Assembly: GCA_947493585.1 (NCBI GenBank)
Contig: CANLRI010000001.1
Location: forward strand, 1,612,001-1,676,000
Direction: 5' to 3'
Source of the DNA: an uncultured Planococcus sp.
GTDB lineage: Bacteria; Bacillota; Bacilli; Bacillales_A; Planococcaceae
DNA length: 64,000 nt
Both the position numbers and the translations under genes were made by a program. Of this stretch, positions 41,679 through 50,610 are shown piece after piece. The notes beneath the pieces are model-generated. The model was given only the letters and a program-made list of their open reading frames with translations. It had not been told where the DNA came from and searched no databases. Position 1 is the first letter of the stretch, and each line of letters starts with the position of its first letter.

Positions 41679-42295
41679 GTGCTCGGTCCTTTCTGTTCAA
41701 AACGTATGTACATGGCGATCGTAAATACAGCGATCACGACGAGCGTTGCATTTTGCCAAGCCAATAATGGACCAAATGCACTTAAGATGAGCAACTCTAT
41801 TGTGAAAAATGCGGCAAGCAATAAACCATTCGGGACGTCTGGCCGTTTTGCAAGCAAGCGGATGGCCACAATTGCCGCTGCCAGAAGAGACGCTTGGAGC
41901 GCAGCTTGAAACCAATTGCTTTCAAACGTTTGCAAGATGGCCTGATACGATAGAAAAAATAACAGCCAGGCAGTTGCGGCCTGTCCGGGCAATGCGGCAT
42001 GTTTTTTATGCACGCGGGCTAAATAAGCAATGAGCAATGCCGTGGCGAGCAAGTGCCCGTATAAGCCACCGTTGAAATAAAGAAGAGATAAAGGCATATC
42101 AAGAAAATGCTGTAAATTGAAAACGATGTAGCTGAGCTTCCACGTCAAAATATAGAGCGCTAACGCATTCCAGTACCATTCACCGAATTTGTCCCCGACC
42201 GCAGCGCGTATCAGCAAATTGGCTAATGCGGCTGCCAATAGTACAGAAACCCATATCGCGGGCACCGTCAAGTGAAGTATCGGGACGTAGCTCAC
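41675..42295 (-). CDS. Polytopic membrane protein coupled to the TlpA-like gene
   Basis: A 206-aa protein with six to seven hydrophobic segments and few polar loops. I do not recognise it with confidence; the region LYFNGGLYGHLLATALLIAYL faintly recalls Lgt-like proteins. It starts at GTG 42295; an in-frame stop lies 6 nt upstream, so no longer form is possible. The local SD-like sequence is weak (GGACGGG). A 10-codon frame with a good GGAGG site ends across this start and may couple translation. It overlaps the thioredoxin-like gene, suggesting joint function in redox at the membrane. Confidence 0.72.
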   Translation of the reverse strand: MSYVPILHLTVPAIWVSVLLAAALANLLIRAAVGDKFGEWYWNALALYILTWKLSYIVFNLQHFLDMPLSLLYFNGGLYGHLLATALLIAYLARVHKKHAALPGQAATAWLLFFLSYQAILQTFESNWFQAALQASLLAAAIVAIRLLAKRPDVPNGLLLAAFFTIELLILSAFGPLLAWQNATLVVIAVFTIAMYIRFEQKGPST

Positions 42296-42324
42296 TGACT
42301 ATGTCCCGTCCGGTGTCTATTCAT
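42292..42324 (-). CDS. Possible 10-aa leader peptide coupled to the membrane-protein gene
   Basis: The frame encodes MNRHRTGHSQ, has GGAGG about 10 bp upstream of its ATG, and its TGA overlaps the GTG start of the downstream gene (GTGA). The downstream gene has only a weak site of its own. This looks like a leader for translational coupling, but nothing shows that the peptide itself has a function. Confidence 0.4.
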   Translation of the reverse strand: MNRHRTGHSQ

Positions 42325-42516
42325 TATAAAGATACCTCCATCTGTATGAAAAATCTTGTGCCTGTCGCTTTCCATTATAACGGAAAGCGCCATCTTTTCA
42401 TCTTTTGAATTGGTGAAAACAATCAGCCATTTGTATCGAGTTTTCAGACAAAAGCCAGGCTGCGATTAAGTTCACAGTCCGGCATGTATGCGTGTGACGA
42501 AATTTCGAACTCTCGC

Positions 42517-43371
42517 TCACTCGTATTGTTTCCATACTTCCGGGAGCAGCCCCGCAATATTGTGTGCAAGCATCGTGTGGGGGGAGCGGGTTTTAATGAA
42601 TTCGTCTGCACAGGCGCCGTGCAAGTAAACGGCGTTCAACACGGCATGGCGCCAATTTTCGTGGCAGCACAGCATGCCGAGCATCATGCCGGTCAGCATA
42701 TCGCCAGTGCCGCCTTTGGCAAGCGCGGAATTACCTGTCAGATTGTGGAATTGTTCACCGTCTGGGAAGGCGATGACAGTTCGCGCGCCTTTTAAGACGA
42801 CCGTCAAATGATGTTCCGCAGCAAATGCCGCTGCACATGAGCCGGGAGACTCGGCAATTTGCTCTTTTGAATACCCGGAGATCCGGCTGAATTCACCAAC
42901 GTGTGGCGTCAAGATGAGTGGCGTGCTTCTTTTTGGATAGCTGCGCTCGCTCAGTGCGCCCGCATCGAGTATGAGTGGGGCGGCTGCCTCGAGTAAACGG
43001 TCAATCGCCGCTTCGGTCAATGCGTCCGGTATCATGCCCGGCCCGCAAGCGATGGCTTTATAAGACGTGAGTGAATGGCTGCCATTGGCGATATGGACCA
43101 GCGCATCTGGTACATACGTCGCTTCGGCCGCTGCGTGTGCGATTGCGCGGATGGTTTCACGGTACGTGCCGATTTCCAATTTTCCGATGCCGCTTGTCAG
43201 CGCCCCGAGAGCGGATATCAACGCAGCCCCAGGCATGTCCGGGCCGCCAGCCACTAATAACGCAGTGCCAAACACGCCTTTATGGCTGTCTTGTGCGCGT
43301 TTTGGCAACGTGCGGCGCACCATTTCCTGAGACCAAAGGCTGCTGTCTTGCGGTTTTTGTGAATCGATCAT
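42517..43371 (-). CDS. nnrD: ADP-dependent NAD(P)H-hydrate dehydratase
   Basis: A 284-aa ribokinase-like enzyme (YxkO/NnrD type) that repairs hydrated NAD(P)H. Motifs: GTALLVAGGPDMPGAALISALGALTSGIGKLE (substrate site), CGPGM, LILTPHVGEFSRI and the anion-hole GGTGDMLTGMMLG with the catalytic Asp. The epimerase domain (NnrE) is not fused; it should be elsewhere. The start at 43371 follows AGGAGG; the frame extends upstream without a better site. It is monocistronic. Confidence 0.94.
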   Translation of the reverse strand: MIDSQKPQDSSLWSQEMVRRTLPKRAQDSHKGVFGTALLVAGGPDMPGAALISALGALTSGIGKLEIGTYRETIRAIAHAAAEATYVPDALVHIANGSHSLTSYKAIACGPGMIPDALTEAAIDRLLEAAAPLILDAGALSERSYPKRSTPLILTPHVGEFSRISGYSKEQIAESPGSCAAAFAAEHHLTVVLKGARTVIAFPDGEQFHNLTGNSALAKGGTGDMLTGMMLGMLCCHENWRHAVLNAVYLHGACADEFIKTRSPHTMLAHNIAGLLPEVWKQYE

Positions 43372-43687
43372 ATGAAAACCTCCTGTTCTTTTTGAATATA
43401 CTAACTGTAGCCGATTCCATCCCACAGGCAAACCTAAATGTCTGCACGTGGCAAACAAATGAGCTTATCGGATTTTGCTTAGACGAGTGATTCAGCCGGC
43501 AGGTATTTCGTCCCACGAAACAATGAAAAATTCTTAGGTGAAAATCTGCGCTCCGGCAATGGTAACGGGTGAAAGGCGGTAGAGGGGGTGGATTATATAT
43601 CCAAAGAACTGAAATTTCTGACAACTATAGGCAAACTTAACAAGCTTTGCTATACTCAGCCTATTCAATCAAAAGGAGTGGGGATAG
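43372..43687. other. Divergent intergenic region between nnrD and the M14 carboxypeptidase gene
   Basis: 316 bp. A TATACT sequence at about 43651 may be the -10 box for the carboxypeptidase gene, but no good -35 box is seen. A short GTG frame starting at 43588 overlaps the next gene in another frame and is not supported. Confidence 0.35.
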
Positions 43688-44884
43688 TTGAAAAAACACA
43701 TATTCAAGACCATGACAATGGCGGGGCTTTGCGCGATGCTTGCGGTGCCTGTGCAAGCGGCAGAACCGGCGCAACCGACTGAACACCATCACGACAACGC
43801 AATTTCTGGCTTTATCAATTATGGTGAGCTGCAAAAAGAACTGCAACGGATCGAAGCGAATAGCAAAGGATCGGTTGCAGTGGATGTTGCCGGTCAATCG
43901 TTTGAAGGCCGCGATATTTATACTGCGACAGTCGGGACAGGCGATAAAGTGCTGTTGATTCAAAGCGAAATCCATGGCAATGAAAAGACAGGCACCGTGG
44001 CCATTTTGAATATGTTGAAAACACTATCCGGCAATTCGAAAGCGGCGAAAGCTTTGCGCGATGAAGTGACAGTCGTCTTTATGCCGATGATGAATCCGGA
44101 TGCATCAGAAGGCGATAAGCGCCGCAATAGCATGACATGGAATGATGTCGTTGCGGATTATCCGGAACTTGCCGCCGCAACGCCGTCATGGAATTATTTA
44201 GACCGCGGCATCAGCCAAAGTTATGATTACGGCGCCAACCCAGGCTTTGACGTCAACCGCGACTTTAACCCGGACTTAGACTACGTCCCACAAGCAGAAG
44301 ATTTCCCTGGCGCATCCAATGAACCGGGCTGGTTTATCACAAAAGAAGCCCAAGTATCACGCGATGTCTATCAATCGTTGCAAGCTGAATACGGAACAGT
44401 CGACGTCTTTATCGACCTTCATCACCAAGGGATGTATTATGTCGATGGCACTTCGGATCCGGTCACGTTATCGCTGTCCGCCCAATTCGTTCCAGACCCA
44501 TCCACTGCTGAAGGGGCAAAATACAGCGAATATGAAGACCGCTACGATTACGATTTTTCCCGCCAGTTGAATGTAGCAGCGTATGAGGAACTACAGTCCT
44601 ACGGCAATTCGAAATTCACTAATATCTCATTGTATTCACAAGGGCTCGATTTGCCGGGCACTGCGCTTGGCAGCTACGCACTAAATGGCAGCGGCACCGT
44701 GTTGTTCGAAGTGCGCGGCCAAACCCAATCGCTTGGCCAGAAAGAAAAAGGGCAGTTGGTTAAATCGGTGGAACGCGGCTTGACGGCCATTGTTGAAGGC
44801 GTTGCCGATGACAGCGTCTATTCATTGGACCCGGAAGATTATGAAGATATTCCGCTAACATCGTATAGCCCGTCCAGCAATTGA
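43688..44884 (+). CDS. Secreted M14-family zinc carboxypeptidase
   Basis: A 398-aa protein with a signal peptide (KKHIFKTMTMAGLCAMLAVPVQA, cleavage near 24-25), so it is exported. The M14 zinc site is visible: HGNE (H96, E99) and a later LHHQG His. RRN and VNRDFN supply substrate-binding arginine and asparagine, and LFEVRGQT near the C-terminus holds the catalytic Glu. A His-rich stretch (EHHHD) follows the signal peptide. The TTG start has AGGAG 10 bp upstream. It is monocistronic. It probably trims peptides or muropeptides outside the cell. Confidence 0.9.
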   Translation: MKKHIFKTMTMAGLCAMLAVPVQAAEPAQPTEHHHDNAISGFINYGELQKELQRIEANSKGSVAVDVAGQSFEGRDIYTATVGTGDKVLLIQSEIHGNEKTGTVAILNMLKTLSGNSKAAKALRDEVTVVFMPMMNPDASEGDKRRNSMTWNDVVADYPELAAATPSWNYLDRGISQSYDYGANPGFDVNRDFNPDLDYVPQAEDFPGASNEPGWFITKEAQVSRDVYQSLQAEYGTVDVFIDLHHQGMYYVDGTSDPVTLSLSAQFVPDPSTAEGAKYSEYEDRYDYDFSRQLNVAAYEELQSYGNSKFTNISLYSQGLDLPGTALGSYALNGSGTVLFEVRGQTQSLGQKEKGQLVKSVERGLTAIVEGVADDSVYSLDPEDYEDIPLTSYSPSSN

Positions 44885-44887
44885 TGT

Positions 44888-44917
44888 AAAACGCCGCCAA
44901 ATTCTGGCGGCGTTTTT
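44888..44917 (+). terminator. Intrinsic terminator after the M14 carboxypeptidase gene
   Basis: A 12-bp perfect stem AAAACGCCGCCA / TGGCGGCGTTTT with a short loop and a T-run, right after the stop codon. Confidence 0.92.
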
Positions 44918-44982
44918 AACTGGCAAGTTGTCGGCGAAGCTCAGGCTTTGGTAGACTGAAGGCAAATAGAAAGGGGTGTCTT

Positions 44983-45927
44983 ATGGCAATTAGCAAATTG
45001 AACGACCGCCTCCAGTTGATCGACGGCTTTGACCTGGGCCTCGAGCAGCGTACAGGCAGCTACGTCATCATGGAACAGCAGTTGACCATTATTGAAACGG
45101 GACCGAGCCCGTCGGTGGATTATGTCAAACAAGGATTGAAAGAACTCGGCATCTCACTCGATGAAGTCCGCTACATCATTGTGACGCACATCCACCTCGA
45201 CCATGCCGGGGGAGCGGGCTTGTTATTGCAGGACTGCCCGAACGCAACACTTATCGTCCATCCGAAAGGCGCGAGGCATCTGGCAGACCCGAGCCGTCTC
45301 ATCGCCGGGGCAAGGGCGGTGTACGGAGACAAATTCAATGATTTGTTCAATCCGATCGTCCCGGTGCCTGAACAGCGCATTGAAATCAAATCAGAAGGCG
45401 ACCGGCTGCAGATCGGCCCGGACTGTACGCTTGAGTTTTGGGATACGCCGGGCCATGCCAAGCATCATTTCGGCATTTTAGATCCTGTATCAAATGGTTT
45501 TTTTGCAGGGGACACTGCCGGCATCCGATATGCCCAATTGCTAGAAGACGGAATCGAATTTTATTTGCCGTCCACCTCGCCGAATCAATTCGACCCCGAT
45601 GCGATGAGGGCAGCCATTGAACGGATGAAAGACCAGCGATTTGATTGGCTTTATTTCGGGCATTTTGGCGCAGCGCGCAATCCTCAGGCAGCATTAGAGC
45701 AGGTACTGACATGGTTGGACGTGTTTGTGAAAGAAGGACAGGCCGCTTATGACAATGATGAGTCGGCGGATCAATTAGCGAAACGGCTGTTGGTCCCGGT
45801 GTTGGCGCAATTGGCAGAAAAAGGTGCCAAACAGCCGCACCGTGTGATGCCTTATATCGAAATGGATTTACAGGTCAGCGCACAGGGCTTGCTGGATTAT
45901 TATGATAAACGAGGCTCAGGCAGCTAG
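44983..45927 (+). CDS. Metallo-beta-lactamase-fold hydrolase
   Basis: A 314-aa cytoplasmic protein with the MBL metal site THIHLDHAGG (H69, H71, D73, H74), then TPGHAKHHFG, FAGDTAG and LYFGHFG with the later metal His. The C-terminal 90 residues are helical. The family is broad (glyoxalase II, lactonases, RNases); this one resembles the generic hydrolase type, without the beta-CASP domain of RNases. AAAGGGG precedes the ATG. It is monocistronic. The substrate cannot be inferred. Confidence 0.9.
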   Translation: MAISKLNDRLQLIDGFDLGLEQRTGSYVIMEQQLTIIETGPSPSVDYVKQGLKELGISLDEVRYIIVTHIHLDHAGGAGLLLQDCPNATLIVHPKGARHLADPSRLIAGARAVYGDKFNDLFNPIVPVPEQRIEIKSEGDRLQIGPDCTLEFWDTPGHAKHHFGILDPVSNGFFAGDTAGIRYAQLLEDGIEFYLPSTSPNQFDPDAMRAAIERMKDQRFDWLYFGHFGAARNPQAALEQVLTWLDVFVKEGQAAYDNDESADQLAKRLLVPVLAQLAEKGAKQPHRVMPYIEMDLQVSAQGLLDYYDKRGSGS

Positions 45928-45936
45928 CCTAAAAAA

Positions 45937-46028
45937 TTTTCCCCTTCAGGCAAACGGCCGGTTTACCGCTCCACGTTTAGGGGCAAAGACTAGGGCAGAG
46001 AAAATTCATTTACCTGAAGGGCGGAAAA
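45937..46028 (+). promoter_or_regulatory. Inverted repeat covering the yoxD ribosome binding site
   Basis: Left arm 45937-45950 (TTTTCCCCTTCAGG) is complementary to right arm 46013-46028 (CCTGAAGGGCGGAAAA) with a 2-nt bulge. The right arm contains the SD sequence AAGGGCGG of yoxD, so pairing would hide it. Confidence 0.5.
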
Positions 46029-46032
46029 TAAA

Positions 46033-46755
46033 GTGGCACAAGTGTTAACGGAAAAGACAGCAATCATTACAGGAGCAGGGCGCGGCATCGGCCGGGCAAC
46101 CGCCTTGGCTTTGGCCAATGAAGGCGTGGCCGTTGGGCTGATCGCCAGAACCAAAAAAGAAATCGAACAATTGGCGAAGGAAATCCGTTCATTGCGGGGA
46201 CGGGCAGCATTTGCCGTTGCAGATGTGTCAGATCCCAAGCAAGTTGAAGCGGCTGTCCAGAAATTGACCGATGAACTCGGCACGATCGATATCCTCATCA
46301 ATAATGCAGGAATCGGCAAATACGGCAAGTTCATGGAACTCGAAACCGAGGATTGGCAAAATATGCTCAATATCAATTTGATGGGCATGGTCCACATGAC
46401 AAAAGCGGTGCTTCCGCAAATGGTAAAAAAACAGGGCGGCGACATAGTCAATATTTCCTCATCATCCGGACTCAAAGGCACACAAGGCTCCAGCGCGTAT
46501 AGTGCCTCGAAATTTGCGGTGCTCGGCATGAGTGAGTCGTTGATGCAAGAAGTGCGTCCCGACAATATCCGTGTATTCGCGTTGGCACCGAGCCGCGTCG
46601 TAACGGGCATGACTGATTCCGGCAATGAGACGCAACAGGAAAAAGAGAAGTTCATGCAGCCGGAAGACATCGCGGAATACATCGTTTCACAATTGAAACT
46701 GAATCCGCGCATTTTCATTCCTTTATCGAAACAATGGGCGACCAACCCCTTTTAA
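46033..46755 (+). CDS. yoxD: Short-chain dehydrogenase/reductase, YoxD-like (FabG family)
   Basis: A 240-aa NAD(P)-dependent reductase. The Rossmann motif is TGAGRGIG (14-21), then NNAGIG, the catalytic Ser in NISSSSG and Tyr/Lys in YSASK, followed by APSRVVTGM. It matches B. subtilis YoxD closely, including the ending PRIFIPLSKQWATNP. The GTG start at 46033 has AAGGGCGG 8 bp upstream, lying within an inverted repeat. It is annotated in relatives as 3-ketoacyl-ACP reductase, but the real substrate is unknown. Confidence 0.9.
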   Translation: MAQVLTEKTAIITGAGRGIGRATALALANEGVAVGLIARTKKEIEQLAKEIRSLRGRAAFAVADVSDPKQVEAAVQKLTDELGTIDILINNAGIGKYGKFMELETEDWQNMLNINLMGMVHMTKAVLPQMVKKQGGDIVNISSSSGLKGTQGSSAYSASKFAVLGMSESLMQEVRPDNIRVFALAPSRVVTGMTDSGNETQQEKEKFMQPEDIAEYIVSQLKLNPRIFIPLSKQWATNPF

Positions 46756-46762
46756 ACACACG

Positions 46763-46804
46763 AAAAACCCCTGAATGCCGTTGCGGCGTTCAGGGGTTTT
46801 TTTT
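46763..46804. terminator. Bidirectional terminator between yoxD and ptsI
   Basis: A long stem AAAAACCCCTGAATGCCG / CGGCGTTCAGGGGTTTTT with a 3-nt loop, A tail on one side and T tail on the other; it touches the ptsI stop codon. Confidence 0.93.
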
Positions 46805-48515
46805 AGCTGATTTCTTTCACGTATGATTCGACTTCTTGAGACGTTGAAAGCGCAAGGATTTGGTCGGTATGGGAAGCCATTTCTTGTTTCGATAAACGGC
46901 TGATTTGAGCCCGGGCTTTCAAGACAGAAGAAGCGCTCATGGAGAATTCATCCAAGCCGAGCCCGAGTAGAATTGGTATGGCAATTTCATCGCCGGCCAT
47001 CTCACCGCACATGCCAGCCCATTTGCCTTCTTTGTGCGCAGCGTCGATGACCATCTTCACCAAGCGCAAAATTGCGGGGTTAAATGGCTGGTATAGATAC
47101 GACACGCGTTCGTTCATGCGGTCTGCCGCCATCGTGTACTGGATCAAGTCGTTCGTGCCGATGGAAAAGAAATCCACTTCTTTGGCAAAGACATCCGCCA
47201 TAACAGCGGTGGAAGGGATTTCCACCATGATGCCGACTTCAATCGAGTCGCTGACTGGAATGCCGACATCCAGTAATTTGGCCTTTTCTTCTTCAAGCAT
47301 AACCTTTCCTTGGCGGAATTCTTCTACCGTTGCAATCATCGGGAACATGATCTTCAAATTGCCATAGACGCTTGCGCGCAACAAAGCACGCAGCTGTGTT
47401 CTGAACAAGTCCGGCATTTCCAAGCATAAGCGGATCGCGCGCAGGCCGAGGAAAGGGTTCAGTTCTTTCGGCAAGTCCAAATATGTAAGTTCCTTATCGC
47501 CGCCAATGTCCAGCGTCCGGACAACGGTTGGCTTGCCTTGCATACCTTTTAATACTTTTGAATAAGCATCAAACTGCTCGTCTTCTGTCGGAAAGGCATC
47601 TCTTCCCATATAGAGAAACTCGGTGCGGTAAAGGCCGATGCCTTCTGCTCCATGTTCGAGAACGCCAGCCAAGTCTTTCGGCGTGCCGATATTGGCGGCA
47701 AGTTCCACATGCTGCCCGTCGGCACTTAGCGTCGGCTCATCTTTGAGCTTGGCCCATTCGGCTTTTTGTGAATCATACGCTATCTTTTGTTGCTCGAACT
47801 CACTGATGGTCGCTTCGTCCGGGTCGACGATGATTGTGCCTTGTAAGCCGTCGATGATTACCGTTTGGCCATTGCGGATCGTAGCCATGGCGTTTTGTGC
47901 ACCGACCACCGCTGGAATTTCCAAAGTACGCGCAAGGATGGCTGAATGTGAGGTACGCCCGCCGATATCGGTAATGAAGCCTTTGACGAACTGGGCATTC
48001 AATTGGACGGTATCGGACGGCGTCAAATCTTCAGCGATGACAATGACTTCTTCATCGATCTTGCTTGGGTCTTGGATTTTGACGCCAAGCAAATGGGACA
48101 ACAGCCGTTTGCGGACGTCTTTAATGTCCGCTGCACGTTCTTTCATATACTCATTGTCCATCGCTTCAAACATCGTGATGAACATATCGCTTGTTTCTTG
48201 CAGTGCAAACTCCGCATTGATGCTATCGGATGTGATGCGCTCTTTGATCGGCCCGATGAGTTCAGGGTCGCTCAAGACGAGCAGGTGGGCACCGAAAATC
48301 TCGGCTTCCTTGTCGCTGATCTGATGTGCGGTCTTTTCCTTGATAACCTCAAGTTCAGCAGCCGCTTGTGCAACGGCCGCATCGAAACGAACAATTTCAT
48401 CTGAAGGATTGTTCACTTGTTGCTGCTTGACGGTCAATTCAGGATTTTCCAAACGAAAAGCTTTGGCGATGGCGATGCCGGTGGAAGCTGCGATACCGGA
48501 GAGCGTGCTTGTCAT
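46803..48515 (-). CDS. ptsI: Phosphotransferase system enzyme I
   Basis: A 570-aa enzyme I, which takes phosphate from phosphoenolpyruvate and passes it to HPr. The phosphorylated His is His190 in [13 protein letters not shown]. The C-terminal PEP-binding half has [20 protein letters not shown] and [10 protein letters not shown]. Length is normal. Its start overlaps the ptsH stop by 4 bp (ATGA), so ptsH and ptsI are translated together, as is standard. A bidirectional terminator follows. Confidence 0.98.
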   Translation of the reverse strand: MTSTLSGIAASTGIAIAKAFRLENPELTVKQQQVNNPSDEIVRFDAAVAQAAAELEVIKEKTAHQISDKEAEIFGAHLLVLSDPELIGPIKERITSDSINAEFALQETSDMFITMFEAMDNEYMKERAADIKDVRKRLLSHLLGVKIQDPSKIDEEVIVIAEDLTPSDTVQLNAQFVKGFITDIGGRTSHSAILARTLEIPAVVGAQNAMATIRNGQTVIIDGLQGTIIVDPDEATISEFEQQKIAYDSQKAEWAKLKDEPTLSADGQHVELAANIGTPKDLAGVLEHGAEGIGLYRTEFLYMGRDAFPTEDEQFDAYSKVLKGMQGKPTVVRTLDIGGDKELTYLDLPKELNPFLGLRAIRLCLEMPDLFRTQLRALLRASVYGNLKIMFPMIATVEEFRQGKVMLEEEKAKLLDVGIPVSDSIEVGIMVEIPSTAVMADVFAKEVDFFSIGTNDLIQYTMAADRMNERVSYLYQPFNPAILRLVKMVIDAAHKEGKWAGMCGEMAGDEIAIPILLGLGLDEFSMSASSVLKARAQISRLSKQEMASHTDQILALSTSQEVESYVKEIS

Positions 48516-48781
48516 TGGTTGGAAATTCCTTCTGCTTTCAGTACTTCGTCAATTTTGGCCATCGCTTGTTCTTCGTCCGTTCCGTTCGCAGCAATCGTCA
48601 CAGTCGAACCTGAAGCAATGCCAAGCGACATGACGCCGAGTATCGATTTCAAATTGACTTGCTTGCCGTTAAATCCAAGCGTGATGTCCGACTCGAATTT
48701 CGAGATGGAGCCGACGAGTGCTGATGCCGGGCGAGCGTGGATGCCCGCTTCGTCTGTAATCGTATATTGTTTTTCTACCAT
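48512..48781 (-). CDS. ptsH: Phosphocarrier protein HPr
   Basis: An 89-aa HPr. The catalytic His15 is in GIHARPAS, and the regulatory Ser46 is in [11 protein letters not shown], so it should be phosphorylated by enzyme I and by HPr kinase and should act as the CcpA co-repressor. AGGAGG precedes the ATG. ptsH-ptsI form one operon; the promoter overlaps a cre site shared with the fru operon. Confidence 0.98.
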   Translation of the reverse strand: MVEKQYTITDEAGIHARPASALVGSISKFESDITLGFNGKQVNLKSILGVMSLGIASGSTVTIAANGTDEEQAMAKIDEVLKAEGISNQ

Positions 48782-48859
48782 GATGAGTTCCTCCTATAAT
48801 ATGAACGTATTTGAGCGGTATTCATTCTTATTTTGAATGAATTTGACTGCTTATGAAAG

Positions 48860-48888
48860 ATTATGATTGATTTTGAAAACGATTTCAA
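48860..48888 (-). promoter_or_regulatory. ptsHI promoter overlapping the cre site
   Basis: On the minus strand TTGAAA (48888-48883) and CATAAT (48865-48860) are separated by 17 bp. The cre site at 48874-48887 covers the -35 box and part of the spacer. Confidence 0.6.
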
Positions 48889-48895
48889 GTATTAT
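48867..48895 (+). promoter_or_regulatory. fruRKA promoter with the cre site in its spacer
   Basis: TTGATT (48867-48872), 17 bp, TATTAT (48890-48895), followed by fruR at 48929. The spacer contains the cre site. Confidence 0.65.
48874..48887. promoter_or_regulatory. CcpA binding site (cre) shared by divergent pts and fru promoters
   Basis: TGAAAACGATTTCA matches the cre consensus TGWNANCGNTNWCA at every position. It lies inside both overlapping promoters, so CcpA binding could repress fru and affect ptsHI. Confidence 0.85.
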
Positions 48896-48928
48896 CTATT
48901 TAATCAGAAAAGAAAAGAAGGTGACGGA

Positions 48929-49681
48929 ATGCTGACGACGGAGCGGCATCAACTGATTTTGAACCTTTTAAAAGAAAAGCAAAGCATCAAAATCCAGGAG
49001 TTGGTCGAATTGACTGCGGCTTCCGAATCCACCATCCGACGGGATTTGACAGAACTGGAGGAGTTGCAGAAGCTAGAACGCGTATTTGGCGGAGCCAGCC
49101 GGATCGCCCCAAATATGCCGGAACCGAGCCTGTCGGATAAGGCGGCAAAGAACTTAAAAGAAAAACAACTGGTCGCGCGCTATGCGGCATCCCTTGTTAA
49201 AACAGGTGACTCGCTGTTCTTGGATGCAGGCACGACGACGGCGCAAATGATTCCTTTTCTAACAGCTAAAGATGTAACCGTTGTCACCAATGGCCTAAGT
49301 CATCTTGAAGCGTTGAACGAACACGGCATTACGTCGTATTTGACGGGTGGGTTCATCAAATCACGCACTGGCGCTTTGGTCGGTCCGCAGGCGACACAGT
49401 CGCTGGAGAATTACCGATTTGATAAAAGCTTTCTCGGTGTTAACGGAATCCATCCTGTACACGGGTTCACCACACCGGACCCCGAAGAAGCGGCCGTTAA
49501 GCGAAGGGCCGGGGAATTATCTAGAAGTTGTTACGTACTGGCGGATCATTCCAAATTCGGTAAAGTCAGTTTCGCGCACATCTTTGACTTGAACCGGTCC
49601 GCGCTCATCATCGACGGATTGCCGGAGGATGCACTAGAAGAAATTGAACGACAAACAACTATTAAGGTGGTGACACAATGA
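48929..49681 (+). CDS. fruR: DeoR-family repressor of the fructose operon
   Basis: A 250-aa DeoR-type regulator. The N-terminal helix-turn-helix (about 1-57: TTERHQLILNLLKEKQSIKIQELVELTAASESTIRRDLTEL) is followed by a sugar-phosphate-sensing domain with LDAGTTT, TNGL, LTGG and FLGVNGI. Fructose 1-phosphate is the usual inducer of FruR. The start at 48929 has AAGGTGA upstream; the frame continues up through the promoter but without a site. The TGA overlaps the fruK start, so fruR-fruK-fruA is one tightly coupled operon. Confidence 0.95.
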   Translation: MLTTERHQLILNLLKEKQSIKIQELVELTAASESTIRRDLTELEELQKLERVFGGASRIAPNMPEPSLSDKAAKNLKEKQLVARYAASLVKTGDSLFLDAGTTTAQMIPFLTAKDVTVVTNGLSHLEALNEHGITSYLTGGFIKSRTGALVGPQATQSLENYRFDKSFLGVNGIHPVHGFTTPDPEEAAVKRRAGELSRSCYVLADHSKFGKVSFAHIFDLNRSALIIDGLPEDALEEIERQTTIKVVTQ

Positions 49682-50610
49682 TCTACACATGCACATTTGC
49701 TCCATCCATTGATTACACAGCGTATTTAACGCATTTTGAAAGCGGCGCTTTGAACCGTTCAGACGAAGTGTATTATTATCCCGGCGGCAAAGGCATCAAT
49801 GTCTCGCGTGTACTCAGCCGCTTGGGCCTTACAAGCCGCGCGCTCGGATTCGCCGGCGGTTTTACAGGGCGTTTTATCGAAGAGTTTTTAGACGCAGAAG
49901 GCATCGAAACCGACTTTATCGACACCGGTGCCATTACGCGGATCAATGTCAAAATCAAGACCGACCAGGAAACCGAATTGAACGGGCCCGGCCCGGTGCT
50001 AGATGAAGCACAGCTGAAACAATTGAAAGAAAAAATTGCCGTTATGCAAGCAGGTGATTGGTTCATCCTTGCAGGCAGCTTGCCGTCATCGGTGCCTACA
50101 CAGTTTTTCAAGGACCTGGCACAAGGTTGCGAGGAGCGGGGCATTCATTTCGTACTCGATACGTCCGGCCCTGCATTAGAGGAATTACTGGATTCAAAGC
50201 CTTTTCTCATTAAACCGAATGAGCATGAACTCGGAGAGATTTTCGGTGTGGACATTAACACCCAGGCCCAAGCGTTCCATTATGCCAACCTGCTGGTGAA
50301 CAGAGGGGTTGAGCATGTAGTCGTTTCCATGGGCGGGGCGGGAGCCATTTATGCTTCCCGTGGTATTCGCTATACAGCGAATGTGCCAAAAGGCAAAGTC
50401 GTCAATACCGTTGGCTCAGGAGATTCATTAGTATCAGGATTTATCGCGTCATATATTCAGCATAAAGACCCCTTACAAGCATTCCAATACGGCGTTGCCA
50501 GCGGAAGCGCTACTGCTTTTCGCAGTGATCTATGCGAACAGCCAGATGTCGAACGATTGCTTCCTGAAGTGACCGTAACCCCATTCGAAGAAAAGGATGT
50601 GACAAAATGA
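49678..50610 (+). CDS. fruK: 1-Phosphofructokinase
   Basis: A 310-aa ribokinase-family kinase that converts fructose 1-phosphate to fructose 1,6-bisphosphate. Family features: TFAPSIDYTAYL near the N-terminus, YPGGKGINVSRVLSRLG, NGPGP, LAGSLPSSVP, IKPNEHELGEIFG and the catalytic TVGSGDSLVSGFIA with its Asp. It overlaps fruR by 4 bp and fruA by 4 bp. Confidence 0.97.
   Translation: MIYTCTFAPSIDYTAYLTHFESGALNRSDEVYYYPGGKGINVSRVLSRLGLTSRALGFAGGFTGRFIEEFLDAEGIETDFIDTGAITRINVKIKTDQETELNGPGPVLDEAQLKQLKEKIAVMQAGDWFILAGSLPSSVPTQFFKDLAQGCEERGIHFVLDTSGPALEELLDSKPFLIKPNEHELGEIFGVDINTQAQAFHYANLLVNRGVEHVVVSMGGAGAIYASRGIRYTANVPKGKVVNTVGSGDSLVSGFIASYIQHKDPLQAFQYGVASGSATAFRSDLCEQPDVERLLPEVTVTPFEEKDVTK

Noticed and set aside
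43588..43782. 64-codon GTG frame before and into the M14 carboxypeptidase gene
   Set aside because: It overlaps the signal-peptide coding region in another frame, while the TTG start of the carboxypeptidase has the better placed site.
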